From DAINRZ01 sp964634885 (GTDB taxonomy: Bacteria; Bacteroidota; Ignavibacteria; Kapaibacteriales; UBA2268): DNA of 18,896 bases. The stretch is from positions 1 to 18,896 of the forward strand of contig CAZWLN010000078.1 of the NCBI GenBank assembly GCA_964634885.1, written 5' to 3'. The position numbers and the translations under genes were made by a program. The notes below the pieces were generated by a model. It did no database searches. It worked only from the letters and a program-made list of their open reading frames with translations, and was not told the DNA's origin. Shown here in pieces: positions 6,764-13,870 of the stretch; within the stretch, counting starts at the first letter, position 1; the number at the start of each line of letters is the position of its first letter.

Positions 6764-7453
6764 ATGGAATGTATATTTGTGGAATCTCTCGCCCCCGGCA
6801 CCGCTGAGCTGATGGTTACCGGTGACGAAGCCAGGCACATGAAGGTACTCAACCTGCGGGAAGGCGCTGAGATCATGATCAGTAACGGCAAGGGACTTAC
6901 CTGTACGGGACGTGTTGTCCAATGCACCAGAATAGAATTCCTGATTAAAATTGCAGGCTTCCATGAAAACTTCGGGGAGAGGAACAAGCGTTTAGCCCTG
7001 GCCCTGGCCATCCTCGACAGCCGCGACCGCTGGGAATTCGCGATAGAGAAAGCTGTGGAACTCGGTGTTACAACAATCTATCCCCTTATCACCAAATACA
7101 CACAAAAGAAAAAAACTGAACCCGAAAGACTGCGCTCCAAAATGATTGCTGCCCTGAAGCAGTCGAAAAGATCTGTACTGCCTGAATTAACAGAACCACG
7201 TTCAATTGAAGGCCTTGTCGCCGAATTCGGCAAATACACCTCTGTTTTCCTGATGGACGAGAACGGTACTCCTCCGCCACAGGGAGCCGGCCGGAGCGAC
7301 CTGCTCATCATCGTCGGCCCTGAAGGCGGACTGGCCGAGGAAGAAATATTAATGCTAAAAAAATCAGGCGCATTACCGATAAATCTTGGCAACAGGAGAT
7401 TGCGCGCTGAAACGGCGGCAATTGCAGCGTTGTCTGCTTTATCTTTGGTATAG
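6764..7453 (+). CDS. rsmE: 16S rRNA (uracil1498-N3)-methyltransferase RsmE
   Basis: SPOUT-class methyltransferase that uses SAM to methylate U1498 of 16S rRNA in the 30S subunit. Using the ATG at 6764 the protein has 229 aa. An N-terminal PUA-like RNA-binding domain contains VTGDEARHMKVLNLREG (18-34). The trefoil-knot catalytic domain contains FAIEKAVELGVTTI (92-105), a QSKRSVLPEL segment, the SAM-binding loop VGPEGGL (184-190) and LGNRRLRAETAA (208-219). The frame stays open upstream to a TTG at 6737, but the extra nine residues have no family counterpart, so the ATG is chosen; GGGAAG lies about 14 nt before it. It is followed on the same strand by a small GIY-YIG-like gene after 53 bp. Confidence 0.95.
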   Translation: MECIFVESLAPGTAELMVTGDEARHMKVLNLREGAEIMISNGKGLTCTGRVVQCTRIEFLIKIAGFHENFGERNKRLALALAILDSRDRWEFAIEKAVELGVTTIYPLITKYTQKKKTEPERLRSKMIAALKQSKRSVLPELTEPRSIEGLVAEFGKYTSVFLMDENGTPPPQGAGRSDLLIIVGPEGGLAEEEILMLKKSGALPINLGNRRLRAETAAIAALSALSLV

Positions 7454-7506
7454 TTTTTGATATTTTTTTTGCGTTAAAAATATTTTGGAATTATGAGAAG
7501 GATGAT

Positions 7507-7878
7507 ATGGAATTAGAATGGTTTGTATGTCAGGGCCAGGTATGGTGCGAACTGTTCAGGGTTGATCTTTCACACCCGTTTTTGAAAAACGCCGGCGGTG
7601 TGTATATGATCTGGGCAGGGAAAAATGACAGGAACATTCTAAAAATCGGCCATGGCGACGTACAGAAAGAACTGCAGAAGTGTATTAACGACATCGCCAT
7701 CACAGCCTTCTCTTCTCACGGCGTCTATGTCTCCTGGGCCGACGTGTCGATGTTCAAGAGAAAAAATGTTGTAGCCTATCTCATCCAGCAGTTAAAGCCG
7801 AAATTCGGCATCGACCCACCAAAAGCAGTTGTTCAGGAAGTGAACCTCCCATGGGATGAACTTACATCCGGGGAATAA
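7507..7878 (+). CDS. Small GIY-YIG-like protein of unknown function
   Basis: A 123-aa soluble protein. The segment GVYMIW (31-36), then ILKIGHGDV (44-52), then HGVYVSWADV (71-80) and YLIQQLKPKFG (91-101), ending in VNLPW (112-116), follows the layout of a compact GIY-YIG fold, with GVY and KIG as the two halves of the signature. From memory, a proteobacterial family of about 100-110 aa has the same pattern and the same VNLPW ending; its function is not known to me. The catalytic Arg expected after the second half is replaced here (KIGHGDVQKELQK) and the usual Glu before the LIxxLxP helix is not evident (VVAYLIQQLKP), so nuclease activity is doubtful. The start is well supported by GAGAAGGA about 6 nt upstream. 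It is probably co-transcribed with rsmE. Confidence 0.75.
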   Translation: MELEWFVCQGQVWCELFRVDLSHPFLKNAGGVYMIWAGKNDRNILKIGHGDVQKELQKCINDIAITAFSSHGVYVSWADVSMFKRKNVVAYLIQQLKPKFGIDPPKAVVQEVNLPWDELTSGE

Positions 7879-7930
7879 TATTTTTATAATTCATCAGTAT
7901 CCAGTGGCATAATATTTGCATAAATAATTA

Positions 7931-7959
7931 TTCCGGTATTTTTTAATGGCATACCGGAA
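7931..7959 (+). promoter_or_regulatory. Hairpin immediately before the NlpC/P60 gene
   Basis: Perfect 9-bp inverted repeat TTCCGGTAT (7931-7939) / ATACCGGAA (7951-7959) with an 11-nt loop. It lies 14 bases before the ATG at 7974 and just upstream of the AGGGA ribosome binding site. No T-run follows, so it is more likely a 5'-leader hairpin or operator than a terminator of the preceding gene. Confidence 0.45.
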
Positions 7960-7973
7960 GATAGGGATTATTT

Positions 7974-8567
7974 ATGAAAGTAAAGTGTTTATATATCGTA
8001 CTGTTGTTAACCGGCGGGTTCATCCTGAACAGTTGTTCCTCAACCGTCAGGTTCTCCTCCGGGAAGAATGAACTAACAGAGAAAAAGAAGGCCGGTACAA
8101 CGAAAGAGGACACCCGGGCCGACAGCAGGAATACTCCCAGGCCGCTTACTAATAACACCCCGAAGGCCGGCCAGTCGATGAATACAACTACGGCAGACAA
8201 CCCGGTCATCAAAGAAGCTGAAAGATGGATCGGAGTACCGTACAAGTGGGGCGGCAGGGACAGCGCCGGTACCGACTGTTCAGGATTCGTCCAGTCTGTC
8301 TATAAAACATTCGGGTTGTCATTGCCCAGGACAGCCTCAGATCAGTACAGCTACTCACAAATGATTGCCGAAGAAGAAGCCGTTCCGGGCGACCTGATAT
8401 TCTTCAGAATTGACGACAAGATTGTCCACGTAGGCCTCTATGCAGGCAACAACCGGATGATACACGCATCGACAAAAGCCGGAGTGATTTTCCAGGATCT
8501 TAATAAATATCTTTATTACACAAACAAAACGAACATTGCCGGGTTTGGCAGGGTTGCCACTCAGTAA
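7974..8567 (+). CDS. NlpC/P60 family cell-wall peptidase, lipoprotein
   Basis: Predicted periplasmic cysteine peptidase that cuts peptidoglycan stem peptides (D-gamma-Glu to diamino acid type bond in characterised relatives). A lipoprotein signal peptide ends in LNSC, with lipidation at Cys21. A linker rich in Thr, Asn, Lys and Pro (about 22-75) tethers the catalytic domain (76-197). The triad is visible as Cys102 in TDCSGFVQ, His152 in VHVGLYAG and His164 in MIHAS. GVPYKWGGRD (87-96) and PGDLIFF (138-144) are also typical. Length 197 aa is normal for Spr/NlpC-type proteins. AGGGA lies about 8 nt before the ATG. Its stop codon lies nine bases from that of the convergent gene, and a short inverted repeat AGTAAG/CTTACT (8563-8581) covers both stops. 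Confidence 0.94.
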   Translation: MKVKCLYIVLLLTGGFILNSCSSTVRFSSGKNELTEKKKAGTTKEDTRADSRNTPRPLTNNTPKAGQSMNTTTADNPVIKEAERWIGVPYKWGGRDSAGTDCSGFVQSVYKTFGLSLPRTASDQYSYSQMIAEEEAVPGDLIFFRIDDKIVHVGLYAGNNRMIHASTKAGVIFQDLNKYLYYTNKTNIAGFGRVATQ

Positions 8568-8576
8568 GCCGGCGTC

Positions 8577-9509
8577 TTACTTCTTTCGGGAAAGCTCGGA
8601 AAGCCTTGTTTTGGCAAGATTGATGATAAAATTATTCTTCTTACCGTCGTCTTTCTCCACTGTCTTCCTGTACCATTTGACGGCCTCGTCGATCTTATTG
8701 ACCTTCTCGAGGGATTGTGCATACCTGTAACTGTGTTTGATGATGTCGCTCTTCAGTACATCAGGCTTATTGGTAAACAAATATGAGTACAATTCATTTA
8801 TTTTATCCCAGCGGTTCAGTTCTTCGTACGCCCTGATCAAAAGCGGTACGACAACCCCAAGCCTGTTTGACTGGGGGTATCTGATATGGAAATCCTTGAG
8901 CAGGTGTATTACACCGATGTAATCGGGTTCATTTTCCTCAAACATCATAATATTCGCAAGTTTGTAATAGGCAAGCTGCGCTTCCTGGGTATCGGGACAT
9001 TTCCTGATTATGTCCCTGTAAAGGCGCTTCTGGGAATTCTTGTCGTTGACGCTGCCGATCTGGTTAAACAGGTCCCTTGCGATGGGCCCCTGCTTTGTGA
9101 TGTCTTCCCTTTGACCGTCGAGGGAATCCGATTCGTAATTATCTTCCGCCCGGTCCTGAACTTCCTGATTGTTCCGGTTGGCGTGAGCAGCGTATTCCCA
9201 GTAAGCAGAAGAGCTGTCGAAATCGTTGGGGCCGGGTTCATAGTTATCGGCAAAAGAAGAGTCCTTCCTTCCGGGATCCTGATCGTAGAAATCGAGGGTA
9301 TCAGAACCGGAGAAATCAGGCATATTCTCAAAGTCTTCATCTTTTAAACCACCAGAGGCCTTCGAACTGCCGTCAACTTCATCGTTCAGGCGGCTGTCGC
9401 CATGCCCGGAGTTGCCTTCGTCGCTGTTATTGCAGGCTGTCGGTATAGCAATAAGGAACACAAGGATCACCAAGAGCCTTGCTAACGATCTGTATGTATT
9501 TTTCCCCAT
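8577..9509 (-). CDS. TPR-like helical-repeat protein, probable lipoprotein
   Basis: From the ATG at 9509 this is a 310-aa exported protein. Residues 1-26 form a signal sequence (hydrophobic 9-22, then IPTAC). Cys26 may be lipidated, but the Pro at -3 is unusual for a lipobox. Residues about 27-130 are a disordered, very acidic and Ser-rich stretch. From about 150 to the end, amphipathic helices with tetratricopeptide character follow (AQLAYYKLANIM, YRYAQSLEKVNKIDEAVKWY), ending in a basic ELSRKK. Such proteins usually act as scaffolds in envelope complexes; no partner is evident here. The frame extends to a TTG at 9587, but the extra 26 residues lack signal character, and a weak GGTAAG precedes the ATG at 9509. 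It is convergent with the NlpC/P60 gene and divergent, by 78 bp, from the next one. Confidence 0.85.
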   Translation of the reverse strand: MGKNTYRSLARLLVILVFLIAIPTACNNSDEGNSGHGDSRLNDEVDGSSKASGGLKDEDFENMPDFSGSDTLDFYDQDPGRKDSSFADNYEPGPNDFDSSSAYWEYAAHANRNNQEVQDRAEDNYESDSLDGQREDITKQGPIARDLFNQIGSVNDKNSQKRLYRDIIRKCPDTQEAQLAYYKLANIMMFEENEPDYIGVIHLLKDFHIRYPQSNRLGVVVPLLIRAYEELNRWDKINELYSYLFTNKPDVLKSDIIKHSYRYAQSLEKVNKIDEAVKWYRKTVEKDDGKKNNFIINLAKTRLSELSRKK

Positions 9510-9587
9510 TTTCTTACCACGAGTACCGGCTTTTAACGAATCTTGCCGCCGGCTACCTGCCTTTCCAAATAAAATATATAATTTCAA

Positions 9588-10931
9588 ATGACGTTTAAGT
9601 CCAAAAACAAAATTAATTATTTAAAAGGTTTTGACAAGGTGAAAATTACATATATAGCTGAAAGAAGAAAAAAAATTGCACTGAAATATATCATAGTACT
9701 CTTGTTTCTTCCGATGACCGCCTGGTCCCAGAAATTACTGATTCCCATGGACCTCGCCCAGACCAATCACCTTAAAGCTTACGGCATCATCTACTGGGGC
9801 TTAAAAAAAGGTATTACTTCGGAATGGCTGCTAAACTATCGTGGCGGCTCTTTCATGATGGACTATGACGAACTGGTAGCCGCAGAATGCCGCATTCGCG
9901 GTGTGTTCTACGAAGAGATCGACGGCTCTGCTGCCTCTTCGATCTACGCAGAAGTACAATCTGAGAATGTGAACATGGACGTAGTCAAACTTGAAAAAGC
10001 ACCGAAAATTGCCGTCTATGCCCCTCCCAACACCCAGCCCTGGGACGACGCCGTGAGGCTGGTACTGGACTACGCCGAAGTTGACCACGACATCATCTGG
10101 GATGAGGAGGTGATGAACGGCAAACTTCAGGAATACGACTGGCTCCATCTTCACCATGAGGATTTCACGGGCCAGTACGGTAAATTCTGGGGTTCATTCG
10201 GCAATCAGCCCTGGTACATCGAACAGGTAGCCATCAACGAAGCAGTGGCAAAGAAACTCGGTTTCAGCAAAGTGTCCGAACTCAACAAGGCAGTAGCCCT
10301 GAAAATCAGGGAATACCTGGCGAACGGCGGTTTCCTTTTTGCCATGTGCAGCGCAACGGATACATACGACATTGCCTTGTCGGCGATAAATACGGACATA
10401 TGCGAGTCAATGTACGACGGCGATCCTGCAACCCCCGGATGCAATAACATGCTTGATTACAGCCAGACTCTTACCTTCGAGAATTTCAAACTCATACTCG
10501 ATCCTTACGAATATGAGTTTTCCGATATTGACGTCGGTACCCAATCCGGCCTGGCTAACCCTGACGCCGACTATTTCACTCTTTTCGACTTCTCCGCAAA
10601 GTATGATCCCGTCCCTACAATGCTGACACAATGCCACGCCAACGTCATTCACGGTTTTATGGGACAAACAACAGCTTTCAACAAAAAGCTCATCAAGAAG
10701 AACATCATCGTACTTGGTGAAAAAGACGGCTCCGAAGAAGTGAAGTATATACAGGGCAACTACGGCAGAGGATTCTTCGCCTGGTACGGCGGCCATGACC
10801 CTGAAGACTACCGCCACATCGTCGGCGACCCCCCGACAGATATTAACCTTTATAAAAATTCCCCCGGTTACAGGCTCATTTTAAACAATGTATTATTTCC
10901 GGCAGCAAAAAAGAAAAAACAAAAAACCTGA
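9588..10931 (+). CDS. Secreted protein of the Bacteroidota family labelled 'asparagine synthetase B'
   Basis: A 447-aa exported protein. After a basic stretch, a signal peptide (ALKYIIVLLFLPMTAWSQ, about 31-48) leads into KLLIPMDLAQTNHLKAYGI and LNYRGGSF, signatures I associate with a Bacteroidota family usually annotated 'asparagine synthetase B'. The conserved pieces YDWLHLHHEDFTGQYGKFWG, GGFLFAMCSATDTYDIAL, HGFMGQTTAF, YGGHDPEDY and the C-terminal KKKKQKT also fit that family. I see no N-terminal Cys2 of a class-II glutaminase and no SGGxDS ATP-pyrophosphatase motif, so the label looks wrong; the GGFLF...CSATD segment suggests a flavodoxin or amidotransferase-like fold. The start is uncertain: the ATG at 9588 gives about 25 residues before the signal, and a GTG at 9639 with AAAGG upstream would give a more usual N-terminus. 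The role is unknown. Confidence 0.85.
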   Translation: MTFKSKNKINYLKGFDKVKITYIAERRKKIALKYIIVLLFLPMTAWSQKLLIPMDLAQTNHLKAYGIIYWGLKKGITSEWLLNYRGGSFMMDYDELVAAECRIRGVFYEEIDGSAASSIYAEVQSENVNMDVVKLEKAPKIAVYAPPNTQPWDDAVRLVLDYAEVDHDIIWDEEVMNGKLQEYDWLHLHHEDFTGQYGKFWGSFGNQPWYIEQVAINEAVAKKLGFSKVSELNKAVALKIREYLANGGFLFAMCSATDTYDIALSAINTDICESMYDGDPATPGCNNMLDYSQTLTFENFKLILDPYEYEFSDIDVGTQSGLANPDADYFTLFDFSAKYDPVPTMLTQCHANVIHGFMGQTTAFNKKLIKKNIIVLGEKDGSEEVKYIQGNYGRGFFAWYGGHDPEDYRHIVGDPPTDINLYKNSPGYRLILNNVLFPAAKKKKQKT

Positions 10932-10985
10932 TTTATTGTTAATTTTGTTTCTTTGTTTTGTTGAAGGATAATAAGAGTATAAAAA

Positions 10986-12164
10986 ATGAATGAGATGATG
11001 ATCCAAAGGGAAAAAGACGCACTTTTTCAGACCTACAAAAGGCTGAAGATCGTTGTTGACCATGCTGAAGGCTGCCGTATCCATGACACCGAAGGCAACG
11101 TTTACCTGGACTTCCTGGCAGGCATTGCCGTAAACGCACTGGGACACAGCCATCCCAAAGTGGTGGAAGCCGTTTGCCGCCAGGCCGGAAGATATATGCA
11201 CCTGTCCAATTACTTTTACCAGGAGCCACAGATTACTCTTGGGGAAAAGCTTAAGAAGATGTCCGGCTACGACCGGGTGTTTTTCAGCAATTCCGGCACC
11301 GAAGCAATGGAAGGGGCCATTAAGCTGGCCCGCAGGTGGGGAAGCACAAGAAACAAGAAGACCATCTGCGCTTTCAGCGGTGGTTTCCACGGCAGGACAT
11401 ACGGGGCATTGTCAATCATGGATAAGCCTCAGTATAAGGACGGGATGGGGCCCTATCTCGACAACACACAGATTCTCCCCTACAACGACCTCGAAGCCCT
11501 CAGGCAGAACCTCAATGAGGAAACCTGCGCCGTAGTCCTCGAGTTTGTACAGGGCGAAGGCGGACTGGCAACAGTAACAAAAGATTTTATCGCTGAATTG
11601 TTCCGTTTGAAAGATCATTACGGCTTCCTTGTGATTGCCGACGAGATACAGGCCGGAATCGGCAGAACCGGCAAATTCTTTGCTTTTGAACATTTCGGGG
11701 CGGATCCGGACATCATTACCTGCGCCAAAGCTCTTGGTGGCGGCCTCCCTCTCGGAGCCATCGTCGCCAAAGAGTCACTTGCAGACGTATGGAAACAGGG
11801 CATGCACGGCACTACTTACGGCGGCAACGCTGTAGCCTGCGCTGCCGGTGAAGTCGTACTCGACGAACTTAAAAGCGGTTTGTTGAAACAAGTCGCTGAA
11901 AGCGGCAATTATTTCATTTCGAAATTGAATGGCCTGAAGGAAAAATATCCTGCTTTGATTACTGAAATTCGCGGACTTGGCCTTATGCTCGGCGTTGTCC
12001 TGACGTTCGAATCGGCTAAACTTCTTCAACTCCTCGTCGAGAATAACGTGATTGCCAACGCCTGTTCGGGCAATGTACTGAGAATTGTGCCACCACTTAC
12101 AATAAACAATGCCGACATCGATGAGTTCATCGCAAAGCTCGATCTTTGCCTCGGCAGGATTTGA
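10986..12164 (+). CDS. argD: Class-III PLP aminotransferase, acetylornithine aminotransferase type
   Basis: Probably interconverts N-acetyl-glutamate semialdehyde and N-acetylornithine in arginine synthesis (ArgD also serves lysine synthesis in many bacteria). The 392-aa length is typical. Visible: SNSGTEAMEGAIKLAR (101-116), FHGRTYGALS (134-143), the Asp219 that binds the PLP ring nitrogen in ADEIQAGIGRTG (218-229), the Schiff-base Lys248 in CAKALGGGLPLGA, HGTTYGGN (274-281) for phosphate binding, and RIVPPL (366-371), whose Arg contacts the substrate carboxylate. No other arginine genes are nearby, so ornithine or another omega-amino acid remains possible as substrate. The ATG at 10986 follows a purine-rich GAAGGATAATAAGAG. 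A small lipoprotein gene begins 20 bp downstream, suggesting one transcript. Confidence 0.9.
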   Translation: MNEMMIQREKDALFQTYKRLKIVVDHAEGCRIHDTEGNVYLDFLAGIAVNALGHSHPKVVEAVCRQAGRYMHLSNYFYQEPQITLGEKLKKMSGYDRVFFSNSGTEAMEGAIKLARRWGSTRNKKTICAFSGGFHGRTYGALSIMDKPQYKDGMGPYLDNTQILPYNDLEALRQNLNEETCAVVLEFVQGEGGLATVTKDFIAELFRLKDHYGFLVIADEIQAGIGRTGKFFAFEHFGADPDIITCAKALGGGLPLGAIVAKESLADVWKQGMHGTTYGGNAVACAAGEVVLDELKSGLLKQVAESGNYFISKLNGLKEKYPALITEIRGLGLMLGVVLTFESAKLLQLLVENNVIANACSGNVLRIVPPLTINNADIDEFIAKLDLCLGRI

Positions 12165-12184
12165 AAAACAATTATTACGGTTTT

Positions 12185-12580
12185 ATGAAACGGATTGCTC
12201 TATTATTTATCATCGCATTATTCGCCGGCTGCAGCAGCAAAGACGAGCCGAAGAACACCGGCACAGAAAACCCTGGTCCGGGACAGGCAGCCAATGACTG
12301 CAAGGACTACCTGCAGCTCAACGTCGAGAAATGCACAGAAGAACTGAGGAAAGCAAAAAGCGAGTTCGACTCAACTCTTGTCTATGAGTATTGCGACTGC
12401 GTTTACAGGGAGATAGTCAATAATTTCACTTGCGAGCAGATCAAAGCATTGAAAAAACTCTCGGAAGATGACCAGAAAAAGACCTATCAGCCTTTTAAAG
12501 ACAAATGCTATGAACTATACCTCAAGAAAGACATCGGGAGAATCAGGGAACAAAGCAAGAAAGACAAGGACCTGCGATGA
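12185..12580 (+). CDS. Small cysteine-rich lipoprotein, 131 aa
   Basis: Not recognised as a known family. The ATG at 12185 gives MKR, a hydrophobic stretch and the lipobox LFAGC, with lipidation at Cys16; the longer frame from 12146 overlaps the aminotransferase gene and hides this signal, so it is rejected. A short Pro/Gly/Asn linker follows. The rest is a charged helical domain with six more cysteines: NDC and EKC 12 residues apart, a CDC pair, FTC and DKC. Six cysteines in a periplasmic protein could form three disulfides. The pattern (two short helices, Lys/Glu-rich) is shared by many small Bacteroidota lipoproteins of unknown role. It lies between the aminotransferase gene and lgt, whose product would lipidate it. 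Confidence 0.85.
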   Translation: MKRIALLFIIALFAGCSSKDEPKNTGTENPGPGQAANDCKDYLQLNVEKCTEELRKAKSEFDSTLVYEYCDCVYREIVNNFTCEQIKALKKLSEDDQKKTYQPFKDKCYELYLKKDIGRIREQSKKDKDLR

Positions 12581-12668
12581 AAATATTCCTGGCAGTACCG
12601 GTTCTTTCGTATTGAAATATTTATTATTTTTAAATTTTAATTGGTTACTATATTAAGGCAATTTTTTA

Positions 12669-13490
12669 ATGGATATTTTTGCAGCAATCACCTGGGATGT
12701 ATCACCTGAAATATTGGACCTCGGCATCCTGAAAATCCGATGGTACGGCCTCCTTTTCGCCTGTGCTTTCGTAGCCTGCTATTATGTTTTATACTGGGTT
12801 TTCCGTAAAGAGAACAGAACACAGAAAGACCTCGAGTCTTTAACCATTTACCTTGTACTTGCTACTGTAATCGGCGCCAGGTTAGGCCACTGCCTTTTCT
12901 ATGACCCCGATTATTATCTTGCAAATCCAATCGAGATGCTCAAAGTGTGGGAAGGCGGCCTGGCAAGTCACGGCGCCGGCTTCGGCATACTCTTTGCCCT
13001 GTGGCTCTATGTCCGTAAGCATAAAGATATGGGTTACCTGTGGCTGCTTGACAGGGTGTCTGTTGTTGTACCACTCGCTGCAATTTTTGTCCGTCTCGGT
13101 AACTTTTTCAATTCGGAGATTGTCGGTATGCCTTCGGACCTGCCCTGGGCCGTAATTTTCGTAAGGGATACGGCAAAAGAGCACATGCCGTTGGTTGCGC
13201 GCCATCCTTCACAGATGTATGAAGCCCTGGCATACCTGATTACCTTCATCACCTGCCTGTTTGTTTACAGGAAATACAAAACCGCCACTCCCGGGGGTCG
13301 AATCATGGGACTGATGCTGGCAATGCTGTTCACTGCCCGTTTCTTCATCGAATACCTCAAGGAAAACCAGTCGGCTTTCGAATCGGGATTGTATCTGGAC
13401 ATGGGACAGTACCTCAGTATTCCTTTCATCCTTACGGGATTATTCTTTTTCATCAGGTCATACAGGAAGCCCTCAGGCAATTCTGTTTGA
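12669..13490 (+). CDS. lgt: Prolipoprotein diacylglyceryl transferase (Lgt)
   Basis: Inner-membrane enzyme that transfers diacylglycerol from phosphatidylglycerol to the lipobox cysteine, the first step of lipoprotein maturation. Length 273 aa, with about seven transmembrane segments. Family residues are present: RWYGLLF (24-30), GARLGH (69-74), EGGLASHGA with His101 (95-103), the signature VRLGNFFNSEIVG with Arg142, Asn145 and Glu150 (141-153), HPSQMYEA (179-186), and Arg224 in FTARFFIEYLKENQ. No strong Shine-Dalgarno precedes the ATG (AAGGCAATTTTTTA). The upstream neighbour encodes a lipoprotein, and other likely substrates lie at 7974 and 8577. The gene ends 45 bp before a strong terminator. 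Confidence 0.97.
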   Translation: MDIFAAITWDVSPEILDLGILKIRWYGLLFACAFVACYYVLYWVFRKENRTQKDLESLTIYLVLATVIGARLGHCLFYDPDYYLANPIEMLKVWEGGLASHGAGFGILFALWLYVRKHKDMGYLWLLDRVSVVVPLAAIFVRLGNFFNSEIVGMPSDLPWAVIFVRDTAKEHMPLVARHPSQMYEALAYLITFITCLFVYRKYKTATPGGRIMGLMLAMLFTARFFIEYLKENQSAFESGLYLDMGQYLSIPFILTGLFFFIRSYRKPSGNSV

Positions 13491-13535
13491 CGTTCGTGCC
13501 GCGAATCTGTAAGCCAAATGTATAATTGTAAAAAT

Positions 13536-13567
13536 AAAGGGTCTGATGTTCGGACCCTTTTTTTTTA
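13536..13567 (+). terminator. Rho-independent terminator of lgt
   Basis: 8-bp stem AAAGGGTC (13536-13543) / GACCCTTT (13553-13560) with a 9-nt loop, leading into an uninterrupted T-run (13558-13566). It ends the transcription unit that includes lgt. The second full copy of the composite repeat begins about 14 bp later. Confidence 0.92.
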
Positions 13568-13577
13568 TTCCTGATTC

Positions 13578-13867
13578 ACCTGAGGGGCAAGAAAAGCGGA
13601 TCGCGACAGACAAGATGGACTCCACCTAAGAAGTCTGGACGTTAGGAAAGATTGACTCAACCTTAAGATTACACGCCAGGGTGGAGTCCATCTTAACGCT
13701 CCGGGAACGGAACAGAATATTTCTTTCTCTATCCTGCCCACGCCATAAATGACGTGGCTATTGAGAAGGAGAAGCCGCTCCGGCTCTGCTTCTTCTTACA
13801 TTCAGCATTCAGAATTCAGCATTCAGCATTCAGAATTCAGAATTCAGAATTCTTGATGAACTTGATA
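13578..13867 (+). repeat. Composite interspersed repeat, full copy 2
   Basis: The same module order as copy 1 (3264-3590): GGATCGCGACAG lead (13598-13609); an 83-bp core (13612-13694) with 15-bp inverted arms AAGATGGACTCCACC / GGTGGAGTCCATCTT; a 12-bp insertion after the core (CGGGAACGGAAC region); a CCATAAATGACGTGGCTATTG segment (13743-13763); an AAGCCGCT...GCTTCTTC segment; an ATTCAGM heptamer array; and ATTCTTGATGAACTTGAT. The GC cassette of the other copies is absent here. Its right end overlaps the region just downstream of the convergent gene that ends at 13871. No gene is seen in 13491-13870. Confidence 0.9.
13800..13852 (+). repeat. Heptanucleotide tandem repeat ATTCAGM, 7 units plus 4 nt
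   Basis: Units in order end in C, A, C, C, A, A, A: seven perfect ATTCAG[AC] heptamers and a final ATTC. Each ATTCAGA-ATTC junction makes a GAATTC, so the array is studded with that hexamer. It occupies the position filled by ATTCGTM units in copy 1 of the composite repeat. Confidence 0.92.
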
Positions 13868-13870
13868 GCA

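Noticed and set aside
9510..9587. TTG start extending the helical-repeat lipoprotein by 26 residues
   Set aside because: The extension would bury the signal peptide; the ATG at 9509 places it at the N-terminus.
9631..9658. TTGACA-16 bp-TATAGC promoter-like pair
   Set aside because: Lies inside the reading frame with no suitable start codon downstream before the signal peptide; likely coincidental.
13800..13852. CRISPR-like or insertion-sequence interpretation of the repeats
   Set aside because: Units are 7 bp without spacers, no cas or transposase gene is present, and no target duplication is visible.
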